This document shows, in pieces, positions 16,500-22,845 of a stretch of DNA of 37,309 bases. Made by a program: the position numbers and the translations under genes. Within the stretch, counting starts at the first letter, position 1, and each line of letters opens with the position of its first letter. The DNA is from a virus, in IMG/VR virus record IMGVR_UViG_3300030329_002910, positions 1 to 37,309 of that record; one strand, 5' to 3'. Below the pieces are notes generated by a model. That model saw nothing but the letters and a program-made list of their open reading frames with translations, did not search any database and had not been told where the DNA came from.

Positions 16500-16876
16500 T
16501 TACTTTTTCCTAAAAACCCTGATAACGCATCTTTAATATCGTCAGTATCGGCAGAATTGTCAAGCAATTCTTTTTGTTTTTGTCTATACTGAATTACCTC
16601 AGAACGTATATCTTGAGTTTTTTCTTGTACCGATTTAGGCAAGTCTAACTCATCCTCCCATCTTCTTTGATTAAGCCAAGTAGAAGGATGAGGTATAAAC
16701 TGCTTTTCTGTTTTATTATATTTCCAAAACTTTATATAGTTTAACAAGCCATTATAAGCTGAAAGCCTGTCTTTAGATGAAAGTTTTTTAAACGACTTGC
16801 TCGCCATAAATCTTCCAACTTTTCTAGGATATAGCTTATAAAAGTCTTCAAAACTTATTTCTTTAAAGTCTTGCAT
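16484..16876 (-). CDS. replisome organiser / helicase-loader-like protein
   Basis: Taking the ATG at 16876, which has AAGGA six bases upstream (a more distal ATG at 16906 lacks one), the product is 130 aa. It begins 'MQDFKEISFEDFYKLYPRKVGR' and contains 'FIPHPSTWLNQRRWEDEL'. The 'F...YP.K.....A...F.KL' plus 'y.php.tWLn..rWede' pattern is a hallmark of the C-terminal part of phage replication proteins of the lambda O / DnaD-like group, which bring in the host helicase. Here it stands alone without an origin-binding N-terminal domain, and no phage helicase or polymerase was found. Confidence 0.65.
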   Translation of the reverse strand: MQDFKEISFEDFYKLYPRKVGRFMASKSFKKLSSKDRLSAYNGLLNYIKFWKYNKTEKQFIPHPSTWLNQRRWEDELDLPKSVQEKTQDIRSEVIQYRQKQKELLDNSADTDDIKDALSGFLGKSKWKRN

Positions 16877-16889
16877 AATAAATCCTTGT

Positions 16890-17318
16890 CTAGAAAGGTA
16901 TTTCATTATTTTTACTTAATTCCTCATAAGCATCTTTTAAATGATTATACTTATCTAGCAACTCATCATAAGACATTTTACCCTCTGCTTCAGACTTTAA
17001 AGGGTGCGGCTTCGCTTTGTCTATTTTTTCAGCAGATCCACCACTATTCATATCATTCATAGTTAAGCCATTAACTTTATAGAAAAACTTATCGCCATCT
17101 TGACATTTTTCAATAAGTATCTCATCGCCTTCGCCTGCACCTATCGTTTGAATCATTGCGTGCAAGGTAGGTGTGGCAAAAAACCCATCATCTCCGTTAG
17201 GGGCTTCTTTAGTTCCATACAGATACCAATTTCCATAATGGTTAGTTCCAGTTTTTGGACTGTCAAAAGCTAATTTAACTGCTCTAGGCTCTCCAACATT
17301 AAATTTAAATGCACTCAT
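16890..17318 (-). CDS. putative single-stranded DNA-binding protein
   Basis: A 142-aa protein with an N-terminal beta-rich region ('AFKFNVGEPRAVKLAFD...YGNWYLYG...') consistent with an OB-like fold, a low-complexity middle and a final 'NNEIPF'. That ending closely matches the DDIPF-type C-terminal tail by which bacterial SSBs recruit replication and repair partners. It lies immediately before the replisome organiser, with overlapping stop and start upstream. The OB fold is an inference; the tail is seen directly. Confidence 0.55.
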   Translation of the reverse strand: MSAFKFNVGEPRAVKLAFDSPKTGTNHYGNWYLYGTKEAPNGDDGFFATPTLHAMIQTIGAGEGDEILIEKCQDGDKFFYKVNGLTMNDMNSGGSAEKIDKAKPHPLKSEAEGKMSYDELLDKYNHLKDAYEELSKNNEIPF

Positions 17319-17947
17319 TATTTACTCTCCTTATATAGTTTATAAAAATTATCTACTGCTTCATCTATTCTACCACTATGAAAATGTTCCAATACATCTT
17401 TAGCTTCTTCGTGGCTTAGGTTTTTAAATATAGCTTTAACCTTGTCTACATTATAACCCTCCTGATGTTTTAATATCTCTACAATTTGCGTTCCTTGATA
17501 TTTAGTCATAGGTTTAGCTTCTATAGATTGGGTGGGTTGTTTCTTAAAAGCATCAGCTTCTACGTCTGAATATAACCCATACTCATATAAATCTAATAAT
17601 TTTAATACCTGCCTATCTCTAAGTCTTTTCTCAGCCATATTAAAGTAATATTTAGCCATTGTGTTCTCTTTTGTAGAATCGGCTGATGTCCATATCTTGT
17701 ACCCATCTAGTTCAGCTTCTCCCATCATCGCAACACCGAAAAAATTATTATCATTATATAATATTTCTACTTGTGGCTTATGAAACACAATGCCTTCAAT
17801 CTTAGCGATCTTTGTTAAAGCATCGTGGAATATTATATAGTTTTTGCCGATACACCAGAAATCTCCAGACATATCTTTTTGACTTGTTGGTAGCTTGAGT
17901 TTATATTTCTCTGCTATATTTATTATTGGTTGTGGTATGTTTAACAT
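17318..17947 (-). CDS. candidate single-strand annealing / recombination protein
   Basis: The ATG at 17947 is preceded by AGGAGA and gives 209 aa. Residues 1-135 ('GDFWCIGKNYIIFHDALTKIAKIEGI', 'VAMMGEAELDGYKIWTSAD', then 'KYYFNMAEKRLRDRQVLKLLDLYEYGLYSDVEADAF') show a layout seen in phage annealing proteins: a mixed alpha/beta core followed by an 'A..R...R.lL.l.....ys..e.d' helix. A short C-terminal helical domain follows ('GYNVDKVKAIFKNLSHEEAKDVLEHF'). It sits next to the SSB-like gene, supporting a recombination role. The exact family (Erf, Rad52-like or other) cannot be fixed by eye. Confidence 0.45.
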   Translation of the reverse strand: MLNIPQPIINIAEKYKLKLPTSQKDMSGDFWCIGKNYIIFHDALTKIAKIEGIVFHKPQVEILYNDNNFFGVAMMGEAELDGYKIWTSADSTKENTMAKYYFNMAEKRLRDRQVLKLLDLYEYGLYSDVEADAFKKQPTQSIEAKPMTKYQGTQIVEILKHQEGYNVDKVKAIFKNLSHEEAKDVLEHFHSGRIDEAVDNFYKLYKESK

Positions 17948-17976
17948 CTCAACTCTCCTTGTTTTGTTAATATGTG

Positions 17977-18339
17977 TTAATATAGCCATATAACAACTAT
18001 AAACACAAGAAAAAAATTATTATTGCAAATTATATACATTACAGCATATATTACTAATCTGTTATCGGTTTGGTTCGATACTTTTGGCGATAACGATTTA
18101 TAATTGTCTACCAAAAGGGGTTTCCTCAAAGACAAAGAACGAGGCGAAGAAACACAAGTTCGAGGATATACTTTCAAGAGTGAATAAATAGGTTTCCGTA
18201 GGTCATAACTTGAATTATTATCTATATGCACGAAAGCGACTCTGAAGGTTGTAATTTCTAAAGGCATAGGTTTCCTGCTCCTATATATAGGGGTAGGGAG
18301 GCTTCTATGCTTTTGCTCTCTAAAGGTTGTATTAATCAC
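17977..18339 (-). CDS. doubtful 120-aa ORF in the regulator-replication gap
   Basis: A GTG overlapping the stop of the sigma-like gene, with AGAGG six bases upstream, opens 120 stop-free codons, which is notable in DNA this AT-rich. The translation looks unusual: three 'RKP' repeats, many Ser and Pro, then a hydrophobic C-terminus ('LVFIVVIWLY'). The stretch also holds degenerate 78-base repeats and an inverted repeat, so it may instead be a regulatory region with an accidental frame. Base composition differs from its neighbours. Coding is a minority view. Confidence 0.3.
   Translation of the reverse strand: MINTTFREQKHRSLPTPIYRSRKPMPLEITTFRVAFVHIDNNSSYDLRKPIYSLLKVYPRTCVSSPRSLSLRKPLLVDNYKSLSPKVSNQTDNRLVIYAVMYIICNNNFFLVFIVVIWLY
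18061..18094. repeat. 7-bp inverted repeat (possible operator)
   Basis: GTTATCG at 18061-18067 and CGATAAC at 18088-18094 are perfect complements separated by 20 bases. They lie about 115-145 bases before the start at 17947 of the replication operon. They could form a hairpin or a split operator. Confidence 0.4.
18181..18336. repeat. two degenerate 78-bp tandem units
   Basis: ATAGGTTTCC recurs at 18189 and 18267, and AAGGTTGTA at 18245 and 18323, both exactly 78 bases apart; a shared TCTAT-TGC block lies between them. A third GGTTTCC lies at 18119-18125. The units are otherwise diverged. A repeated binding site or a decayed duplication could explain them. Confidence 0.5.
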
Positions 18340-19250
18340 TTAATACCTCTTTTTAATCTCTCTGTATATGAAATTTCAATATTGTTCGATAGGCATTCAT
18401 AACAAATATAAATATGTCTTCCTAAAGATTTAATAATCATATCAATGTTATTAATTTTTAGTCCGTATCTTTTATATAAATAACTTAAATTGCCCAATAA
18501 TATTGAATTTTTAATTTTAGCAATTTCGCTGTCATTATAATAAGGATAAACTATTTTATTTTTGAATAAAGCAGTATCTACAAGATAGTCGTTAAGTTTT
18601 TCTAAACGATGGCTAGCGTTTAGTTTGCAATGATAAACCTTGTCAAACGTATCTCTATATGTGCGTAATTTATCGGATCTGCACCTATGCCTCATTCTTC
18701 TTAATGCTTTGTTTTTTATCTGCCTAACTCTTTCTCTAGATAAGCTAAGTTTATTTGATATTTCCTCTAGAGATAATCCTCCTGTCTTTCCGTTTCCAGA
18801 GTAACCATCAATTCCAAAATACATCTTTAAAACATCTTTTTCTTTTATTTTTAATGTGTCTAATTTTTTATTCAACTCGATATTGAGAAAATCGTTGTTT
18901 ATAGTCTTATCAATTTCAGTATCAGATTCTAGCTGCAAAACTTCTTCTGAGTCTAGAGAAACAATATTTTCAATCGGAATATCTTTTATAATAGGCTTAT
19001 TCTTGCCTTTAGTTTTATCCAATACTTCCTTATATTGCTCAAAAAGTGTCCATTCATCTGTTTCTAGCAAATCGCATATTACCTTTCTATGATGAGGGTC
19101 TTTAGGGATTCTCCTAAGGTTTGCATACTCTATTATTTGACCATAGCTAATCCCTGCCTTTTTTGAAAATTCAACTATTGATTTATAGCCTTTTTTATTT
19201 AAAGCATTAATAAATCCTGCATTTTTAAATCTTATTTCTGTTCTTATCAT
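18336..19250 (-). CDS. Xre-type HTH fused to sigma-70 region 4: transcription regulator
   Basis: The ATG at 19250 has GGAGAG eight bases upstream (an in-frame TTG at 19277 is rejected), giving 304 aa. Residues 17-70 ('GYKSIVEFSKKAGISYGQIIEYANLRR...LLETDEWTLF') form an Xre/Cro-like helix-turn-helix. Residues 130-192 are a very clear sigma-70 region 4: 'LKMYFGIDG', then 'LSLEEISNKLSLSRERVRQIKNKALRRMRH', closely like the RpoD -35-binding helix. Regions 2 and 3 are absent, so it cannot melt a -10 alone. It probably redirects host RNA polymerase or replaces region 4 at phage promoters. It lies in the early operon just before the replication genes. The C-terminal 100 residues are unrecognised. Confidence 0.72.
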   Translation of the reverse strand: MIRTEIRFKNAGFINALNKKGYKSIVEFSKKAGISYGQIIEYANLRRIPKDPHHRKVICDLLETDEWTLFEQYKEVLDKTKGKNKPIIKDIPIENIVSLDSEEVLQLESDTEIDKTINNDFLNIELNKKLDTLKIKEKDVLKMYFGIDGYSGNGKTGGLSLEEISNKLSLSRERVRQIKNKALRRMRHRCRSDKLRTYRDTFDKVYHCKLNASHRLEKLNDYLVDTALFKNKIVYPYYNDSEIAKIKNSILLGNLSYLYKRYGLKINNIDMIIKSLGRHIYICYECLSNNIEISYTERLKRGIK

Positions 19251-19263
19251 TTTATAACTCTCC

Positions 19264-19710
19264 TCATTTATAAACAATCTCCTTAAAATGCTTCATTGGA
19301 ATATGTACTGCTGGCTGAATGTCTTGCCAATCTCTAGTGTTTTTAGTTCTTGCTCCAAACCTAACACAATAAGGCTCATTTAAGATCTCCATTTCTAACT
19401 CACAATAAACGTCTTTATCAGTATAGCGACAAGCCAATAATGTAGGTAAGCCTGTAGACATCCTTAACTCTTTTGCTTTCATCCATTTATTAAGATTAAT
19501 CATTGAATCTGGAAAGTCTGTTGTTTTAAAGTTTCTTTTTTTAATTTCTAAAAAACCTCTCATTCGACCAGCTTTAACAATAGCATAGTCAAACCTATAA
19601 TCAAGAGCCAATTTATAAAGTTGGCAATTCCATTTTCTTTCAAGGCTTTCCTTAAACTCTTTTTCTTTAAGTTCACAAACTTTTATATCATTTTGAATTT
19701 TAGTTCTCAT
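19264..19710 (-). CDS. PD-(D/E)XK nuclease-like protein
   Basis: A 148-aa protein with an N-terminal helix, then 'LDYRFDYAIVKAGRMRGFLEIKKRNF', in which D41 and E55-x-K57 fit the D...(D/E)xK nuclease core, followed by 'INLNKWMKAKELRMSTGLPTLLACRYTD', a helix-strand pair common in this fold. It may degrade host DNA or process recombination ends. Its start overlaps the preceding small lipoprotein-like gene (ATGA), and its stop lies 13 bases before the regulator. Confidence 0.6.
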   Translation of the reverse strand: MRTKIQNDIKVCELKEKEFKESLERKWNCQLYKLALDYRFDYAIVKAGRMRGFLEIKKRNFKTTDFPDSMINLNKWMKAKELRMSTGLPTLLACRYTDKDVYCELEMEILNEPYCVRFGARTKNTRDWQDIQPAVHIPMKHFKEIVYK

Positions 19711-19862
19711 TCTACTATCCTCACATATACTGGATTATAAGGTGTCGAGCCTAATCCATTAGTTATTTCAAAATCCTCACTTGGCGATGTAATTCCTAAA
19801 TCGCACCCGTGAAAACAAACTGCCAGTAAATAACCTAAAAATATCCATTTAAAATACTTCAT
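19707..19862 (-). CDS. 51-aa secreted or lipoprotein-like peptide
   Basis: AGGAGG precedes the ATG at ideal spacing. The product starts 'MKYFKWIFLGYLLAVCFHGCDLG': a short positive N-region, a hydrophobic core and Cys at 16 and 20. 'FHGC' may be an imperfect lipobox. The remaining 30 residues would face outward. Lipoproteins expressed early by phages can block superinfection, but that is speculation here. ATGA overlaps link it to both neighbours. Confidence 0.55.
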   Translation of the reverse strand: MKYFKWIFLGYLLAVCFHGCDLGITSPSEDFEITNGLGSTPYNPVYVRIVE

Positions 19863-19990
19863 TTTTCCTCCTTTAAAGATTCAATTATAACTCCCAAGTA
19901 TTTAATCCCATCATAAATTTCTCCGTTAGTCAAATCGTGTAAAACATTTTCTAAATCTTCTGCTAGTTCTTTCTTTGTTATCTCTATCAT
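19859..19990 (-). CDS. 43-aa acidic helical protein
   Basis: The frame ('MIEITKKELAEDLENVLHDL...') is predicted helical, and overlaps the next gene's ATG and the previous gene's stop by the ATGA type. Upstream GGAGATCGAAGA supplies a ribosome site. It is one link in the chain of coupled tiny early genes; no function is known. Confidence 0.55.
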   Translation of the reverse strand: MIEITKKELAEDLENVLHDLTNGEIYDGIKYLGVIIESLKEEK

Positions 19991-20109
19991 TCTTCGATCT
20001 CCTTTTCTTTACAATTTATACATATCATTTTATAATCCTCAATATCAAAAACATCTTCATAATCTATATTAACTCTCTTATCACATTTATCACAAATTAT
20101 AATACTCAT
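19987..20109 (-). CDS. 40-aa zinc-ribbon-like protein
   Basis: The protein carries 'CDKC' at 6-9 and 'CINC' at 30-33, the two knuckles of a minimal zinc ribbon, with an acidic linker between. GGAGAT lies before the ATG, and its stop overlaps the next gene. It is similar in style to the 49-aa zinc ribbon at 15459-15608. A nucleic-acid or protein-binding role is likely but unspecified. Confidence 0.6.
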   Translation of the reverse strand: MSIIICDKCDKRVNIDYEDVFDIEDYKMICINCKEKEIEE

Positions 20110-20110
20110 T

Positions 20111-20275
20111 TTATATCTCCTCTATATCTGATTTTTCTAACATTGGTTTTATAAGTTTCATTAACTCGAGGTTTTTTTTATTTTGTTCGGCAAGCAATTT
20201 ATAAGCCTTTAACAATGCACATTTATATTCAGTATGTGCCTTTAAAACATCTCTAACATTAAATTTTTTAGCCAT
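20111..20275 (-). CDS. 54-aa basic helical protein
   Basis: The frame starts 'MAKKFNVRDVLKAHTEYKCA' and is helical throughout, ending 'MLEKSDIEEI'. An AAAGGAGATT ribosome site lies inside the upstream gene, whose last eight bases overlap this start. It is co-transcribed with the small early genes. No family was recognised. Confidence 0.55.
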   Translation of the reverse strand: MAKKFNVRDVLKAHTEYKCALLKAYKLLAEQNKKNLELMKLIKPMLEKSDIEEI

Positions 20276-20429
20276 TTATAATCTCCTTTATAGTATTTTG
20301 GCAAGCTTTAATCATTTTTTCTTTTAAATAATTCTTTCCATCTACAATTTTAATTCTGTTTTTATAGCAAAACTTTTCTAGCTTATTATTATCAACTTCA
20401 AAAGTTTCTGCAATTCTAACCTTAATCAT
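20268..20429 (-). CDS. 53-aa basic hypothetical protein
   Basis: The frame starts 'MIKVRIAETFEVDNNKLEKF' and contains 'YKNRIKIVDGKNYLKEKMI', a beta-beta-helix pattern reminiscent of small DNA-binding or antitoxin-like folds, though this is weak. It overlaps both neighbours by eight bases. The function is unknown. Confidence 0.55.
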   Translation of the reverse strand: MIKVRIAETFEVDNNKLEKFCYKNRIKIVDGKNYLKEKMIKACQNTIKEIING

Positions 20430-20595
20430 TTATAATATCCTCGCTTGGCATTTGACACCACCATATAGTTTCATAATCTCCTGTAGTGGTTTTTGTTTTT
20501 TTATGATATTCCTCACATAAAGGACAATAGAAATACATATCATCATAATACTTTTCTAAAGCCGACCATTCTTCTTTTGTGTAATTATAACTCAT
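20422..20595 (-). CDS. 57-aa protein with a Cys pair
   Basis: The frame starts 'MSYNYTKEEWSALEKYYDDM' and contains 'YFYCPLCEEYHKK' and a later 'WWCQMPSED'. The CxxC and His residues could hold zinc. AAGGAGAG precedes the ATG by about eight bases. The gene overlaps the next start by eight bases. Confidence 0.55.
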   Translation of the reverse strand: MSYNYTKEEWSALEKYYDDMYFYCPLCEEYHKKTKTTTGDYETIWWCQMPSEDIIND

Positions 20596-20608
20596 TTTAT
20601 AACTCTCC

Positions 20609-20737
20609 TTATATAATTTTATTAGTCCAATCTTTTAACATCTCGTGAAATTTATAAACCTCATCATCTGACATATTTATAGTTTTTTCACGTATGATTT
20701 TTAATACTTCTAAATATAATTTTTCTGAATCACTCAT
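20609..20737 (-). CDS. 42-aa helical protein, first gene of the early operon
   Basis: The frame starts 'MSDSEKLYLEVLKIIREKTI' and is predicted all-helical. GGGAG lies about eight bases before the ATG, and a sigma-70 promoter is some 25 bases further upstream, so this is the first gene of the leftward early operon. No family was recognised. Confidence 0.5.
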   Translation of the reverse strand: MSDSEKLYLEVLKIIREKTINMSDDEVYKFHEMLKDWTNKII

Positions 20738-20761
20738 TTATTATTAACTCCCATTTATAAC

Positions 20762-20789
20762 ATTATAACTTATAATTTATAATTGACAA
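20762..20789 (-). promoter_or_regulatory. sigma-70 promoter of the leftward early operon
   Basis: On the minus strand TTGTCA (20784-20789) and a perfect TATAAT (20762-20767) are 16 bases apart, and the first gene starts 25 bases beyond the -10. It is the best match to a host housekeeping promoter in the AT-rich region. Confidence 0.65.
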
Positions 20790-20826
20790 TTCCAAATGTT
20801 TATATTCATATAAGGCATATAATAAA

Positions 20827-20919
20827 CTAAATACCACTAATTATAGCAAAATATAATAAGCCTAATATAATAATATTGCCTAATATAATGGCTATAAGAT
20901 CAATTTTATTGTTATTCAT
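20827..20919 (-). CDS. 30-aa membrane peptide
   Basis: The frame reads 'MNNNKIDLIAIILGNIIILG...' with one hydrophobic helix across most of its length. It carries the leader AAAGGGGTTATAAATG, which is repeated before the adjacent 36-aa membrane peptide. Such short peptides are hard to prove, but two neighbouring copies with the same leader and topology are unlikely by chance. Confidence 0.4.
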   Translation of the reverse strand: MNNNKIDLIAIILGNIIILGLLYFAIISGI

Positions 20920-21030
20920 TTATAACCCCTTTATTATAAATATTGCTAGTAATATTAATAAGGCTTTAAGCATTATATTTAAGCCTAAAAATATATTATT
21001 TAATAAATCATATTTTTTATAATTACTCAT
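20920..21030 (-). CDS. 36-aa membrane peptide
   Basis: The frame starts 'MSNYKKYDLLNNIFLGLNIM' and ends in a hydrophobic helix ('LKALLILLAIFIIKGL'). It ends one base before the next ATG, inside the shared leader sequence. The leader AAAGGGGTTATAAATG is identical to that of the neighbour. The function is unknown; a membrane or early host-takeover effect is possible. Confidence 0.4.
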   Translation of the reverse strand: MSNYKKYDLLNNIFLGLNIMLKALLILLAIFIIKGL

Positions 21031-21149
21031 TTATAACCCCTTTATTATAATTCAAGCAACAGAAATAATTACCGAATTTATAATTTTTATTATGTGTTTT
21101 TTCAATTTCATTATATTTATATATATAATACTAATCTCAGCAAAGCCCT

Positions 21150-21184
21150 AAAAAAGCCTTTTTCCCTAATAGCAACATAAGGCT
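21150..21184 (-). terminator. intrinsic terminator, leftward
   Basis: On the minus strand AGCCTT and AAGGCT (21179-21184 and 21155-21160) can pair around an 18-base loop, followed directly by TTTTT. It lies between the gene ending at 21270 and the membrane peptide starting at 21030, so it would separate two leftward units. The stem is short. Confidence 0.4.
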
Positions 21185-21196
21185 AGGTTAGAGATA

Positions 21197-21231
21197 CAGC
21201 CTTTAAACGCTATTTTTGGAGGCTGTTTTTT
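21197..21231 (+). terminator. possible intrinsic terminator, rightward
   Basis: CAGCCT (21197-21202) and AGGCTG (21220-21225) pair around a 17-base loop and are followed by six Ts on the + strand. No + strand gene ends nearby, so it may stop antisense transcription or end an unseen small RNA. Confidence 0.35.
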
Positions 21232-21269
21232 AAAGATTTCTTAAAATTTGCCAGTAATAGATCTTTTTA

Positions 21270-21446
21270 TTAATCTATTTTATTGTTTATTCTTCTTCCT
21301 AGCCTTATAATTCTTAAAGCCTTTTCGTCACTTACGTAATTATATTTACTATATAAGCCCTCTGCATTAATATAGTCTGCAAAAGCTTCAACCGTTATAA
21401 ATTCATTCCAGTATATTAAATACAATCTTTTTAATAACTCTTTCAT
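21270..21446 (-). CDS. 58-aa basic hypothetical protein
   Basis: The frame starts 'MKELLKRLYLIYWNEFITVE' and ends basic ('LGRRINNKID'). It carries the conserved leader AAAAAAAGGGGTACAAAATG shared with the starts at 22051 and 22285. It is predicted helical. It is the last gene before the leftward terminator. No family was recognised. Confidence 0.5.
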   Translation of the reverse strand: MKELLKRLYLIYWNEFITVEAFADYINAEGLYSKYNYVSDEKALRIIRLGRRINNKID

Positions 21447-21478
21447 TTTGTACCCCTTTTTTTATTAATCTATTTTAT

Positions 21479-22051
21479 TTATTTTGTAAGTTTATCAAAG
21501 TTTTTAGCTTGTAAATAAACCTCATTTTCCAACAATGCGTCTTCTGTAATACTTTCATTTTCAGCTATAAAGCTTAATACGGCACATAATTGATGTTTAT
21601 TAAATATGTTTTTATTACTCCAGTCTTCAGAGCCTGCATAATTATCATAACTAGAAATAAAGCCATCATAAGAGGTGTAATTATCTTTTAAATATTCATT
21701 CCAATTATTATAATTCTTTTTGATATAATTTAGAATAGCTTGTTTTTTAGGTTTTATTTTACATTCTATATAATCGTTAGAATAATTATAAAATCTAGGA
21801 CTTTTCAAGCTTTCAAATTCTATTTTATAAATAAAGTCTTCTAATTCGTTCCAAACTATAAAACAGAACTCTTTGGATAATTCTAAATAATAATTATGAT
21901 AATCAAAATCAACATCATCAAAATCAATTTCAGGCTTGTTTTTTTTCTGTCTTAATTCATTAATGTATTCTATTTCATACTCTTCATTAGGCTCAAATAT
22001 TGAGCCATAAAAACCGTTAAATATTGGTAAGTAAGTTTTTATTTTTTTCAT
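21479..22051 (-). CDS. 190-aa hypothetical protein, very AT-rich
   Basis: An acidic, aromatic-rich protein starting 'MKKIKTYLPIFNGFYGSIFE'. The pattern 'K.YLP.FnGFYgt.fe' followed by acidic helical segments is seen in antirestriction-like and unknown proteins of AT-rich mobile elements, but the match is loose. It uses the conserved AAAAAAAGGGG leader. The codons are extremely A/T-ended, more so than in the structural genes. The function is not assigned. Confidence 0.6.
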   Translation of the reverse strand: MKKIKTYLPIFNGFYGSIFEPNEEYEIEYINELRQKKNKPEIDFDDVDFDYHNYYLELSKEFCFIVWNELEDFIYKIEFESLKSPRFYNYSNDYIECKIKPKKQAILNYIKKNYNNWNEYLKDNYTSYDGFISSYDNYAGSEDWSNKNIFNKHQLCAVLSFIAENESITEDALLENEVYLQAKNFDKLTK

Positions 22052-22066
22052 TTTGTACCCCTTTTT

Positions 22067-22285
22067 TTATTTATTTAGCTTGTAATAGTCTTTTATAGCA
22101 TATTTTATACACTTTTCTTTATACATAGATGTATAATAGAATCCGTGTTTTTTAGGATATTTTGATCCGTTTATATATATTTTATAACCCATCTTAGATC
22201 CTAAATAATCATAACATTTATATTTAATATTTAATACATCAATTTTTGCATCTTTATCTATGTAGTACTTTTCATTTTTACTCAT
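22067..22285 (-). CDS. 72-aa basic hypothetical protein
   Basis: The frame starts 'MSKNEKYYIDKDAKIDVLNI' and is rich in Lys and Tyr, with the strand-like 'GYKIYINGSKYPKKHGFYYTS'. It ends 'YYKLNK', like several neighbours, because the stop region is part of the repeated A/T leader. It uses the conserved AAAAAAAGGGGTACAAAATG start. No family was recognised. Confidence 0.55.
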   Translation of the reverse strand: MSKNEKYYIDKDAKIDVLNIKYKCYDYLGSKMGYKIYINGSKYPKKHGFYYTSMYKEKCIKYAIKDYYKLNK

Positions 22286-22304
22286 TTTGTACCCCTTTTT
22301 TTAT

Positions 22305-22823
22305 TTATTTATTAAAGTAATTATAAAAGCCTTTCTCATTTTCTGATATCTTATCATTTAAGGCGTTTATTTTATCTATCATTTTATTAGTTTTATTTAT
22401 TGCATTTAATACACTTTTTAAAGTCTTTATTTTAAATGGCTTAAAATCTAATAATTTAGTATCGGTAATAATCCCTGTCATTAAATCTTTCTCATTATCC
22501 CATAAATAAACACTTTGTTCCGCATATTCTGAATAATTACCACATTCAGTGCTAAAACTTATTTTACAATGCATAACGCCATAATATCCGCGTTCAGTAT
22601 CTATATATGTGGATATAGTTTTGTTATGTTTATTTATGAATTTTAAATATTTAGATATTTTATCATTACATTTTTTTGTAAGTGAATAATCTTTTTTTAA
22701 AGCAAAATCACTTTTTAAAATATCCAATATTAAAGGCGTTATATAGTTAATATGTTTATTTAATATATTTACCGCTTCAACTCTATTATTAATATTTACT
22801 TTTGTTTTTTTTGTTACTCTCAT
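22305..22823 (-). CDS. 172-aa hypothetical protein
   Basis: Two helical, Lys/Asn-rich ends flank a central beta region ('RGYYGVMHCKISFSTECGNYSEYAEQSVYLWD'). It begins 'MRVTKKTKVNINNRVEAVNI' behind the variant leader and ends 'YNYFNK'. It is the second-largest gene of the AT-rich unknown block. Nothing diagnostic was seen. Confidence 0.55.
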   Translation of the reverse strand: MRVTKKTKVNINNRVEAVNILNKHINYITPLILDILKSDFALKKDYSLTKKCNDKISKYLKFINKHNKTISTYIDTERGYYGVMHCKISFSTECGNYSEYAEQSVYLWDNEKDLMTGIITDTKLLDFKPFKIKTLKSVLNAINKTNKMIDKINALNDKISENEKGFYNYFNK

Positions 22824-22845
22824 TTTTTACCCCTTTTTTATTTTT

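Larger units (their letters stand above)
21444..22840 (-). repeat. recurrent translation leader, four copies
   Basis: The 20-mer AAAAAAAGGGGTACAAAATG immediately precedes and includes the start codon of three genes (ATGs ending at 21446, 22051 and 22285). A close variant with TAAAAAATG in place of TACAAAATG precedes the gene at 22823. Upstream of it, each copy continues as an A/T run overlapping the previous stop. This differs from the AGGAGA sites used elsewhere in the genome. Confidence 0.7.

Noticed and set aside
18061-18094. A tRNA-like element suggested by GGTTCGATACT
   Set aside because: No acceptor, anticodon or D-arm pairing can be built around it; only a simple inverted repeat remains.
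19264-19710. Repressor or integrase genes indicating a temperate phage
   Set aside because: No tyrosine or serine recombinase motif, attachment site or classic CI-like repressor is visible; the HTH protein here is tied to sigma region 4.
21444-22840. The recurrent AAAAAAAGGGG leaders as a CRISPR-like array
   Set aside because: The spacing is irregular (about 230-600 bases), the copies sit exactly at gene starts, and the intervals are coding.
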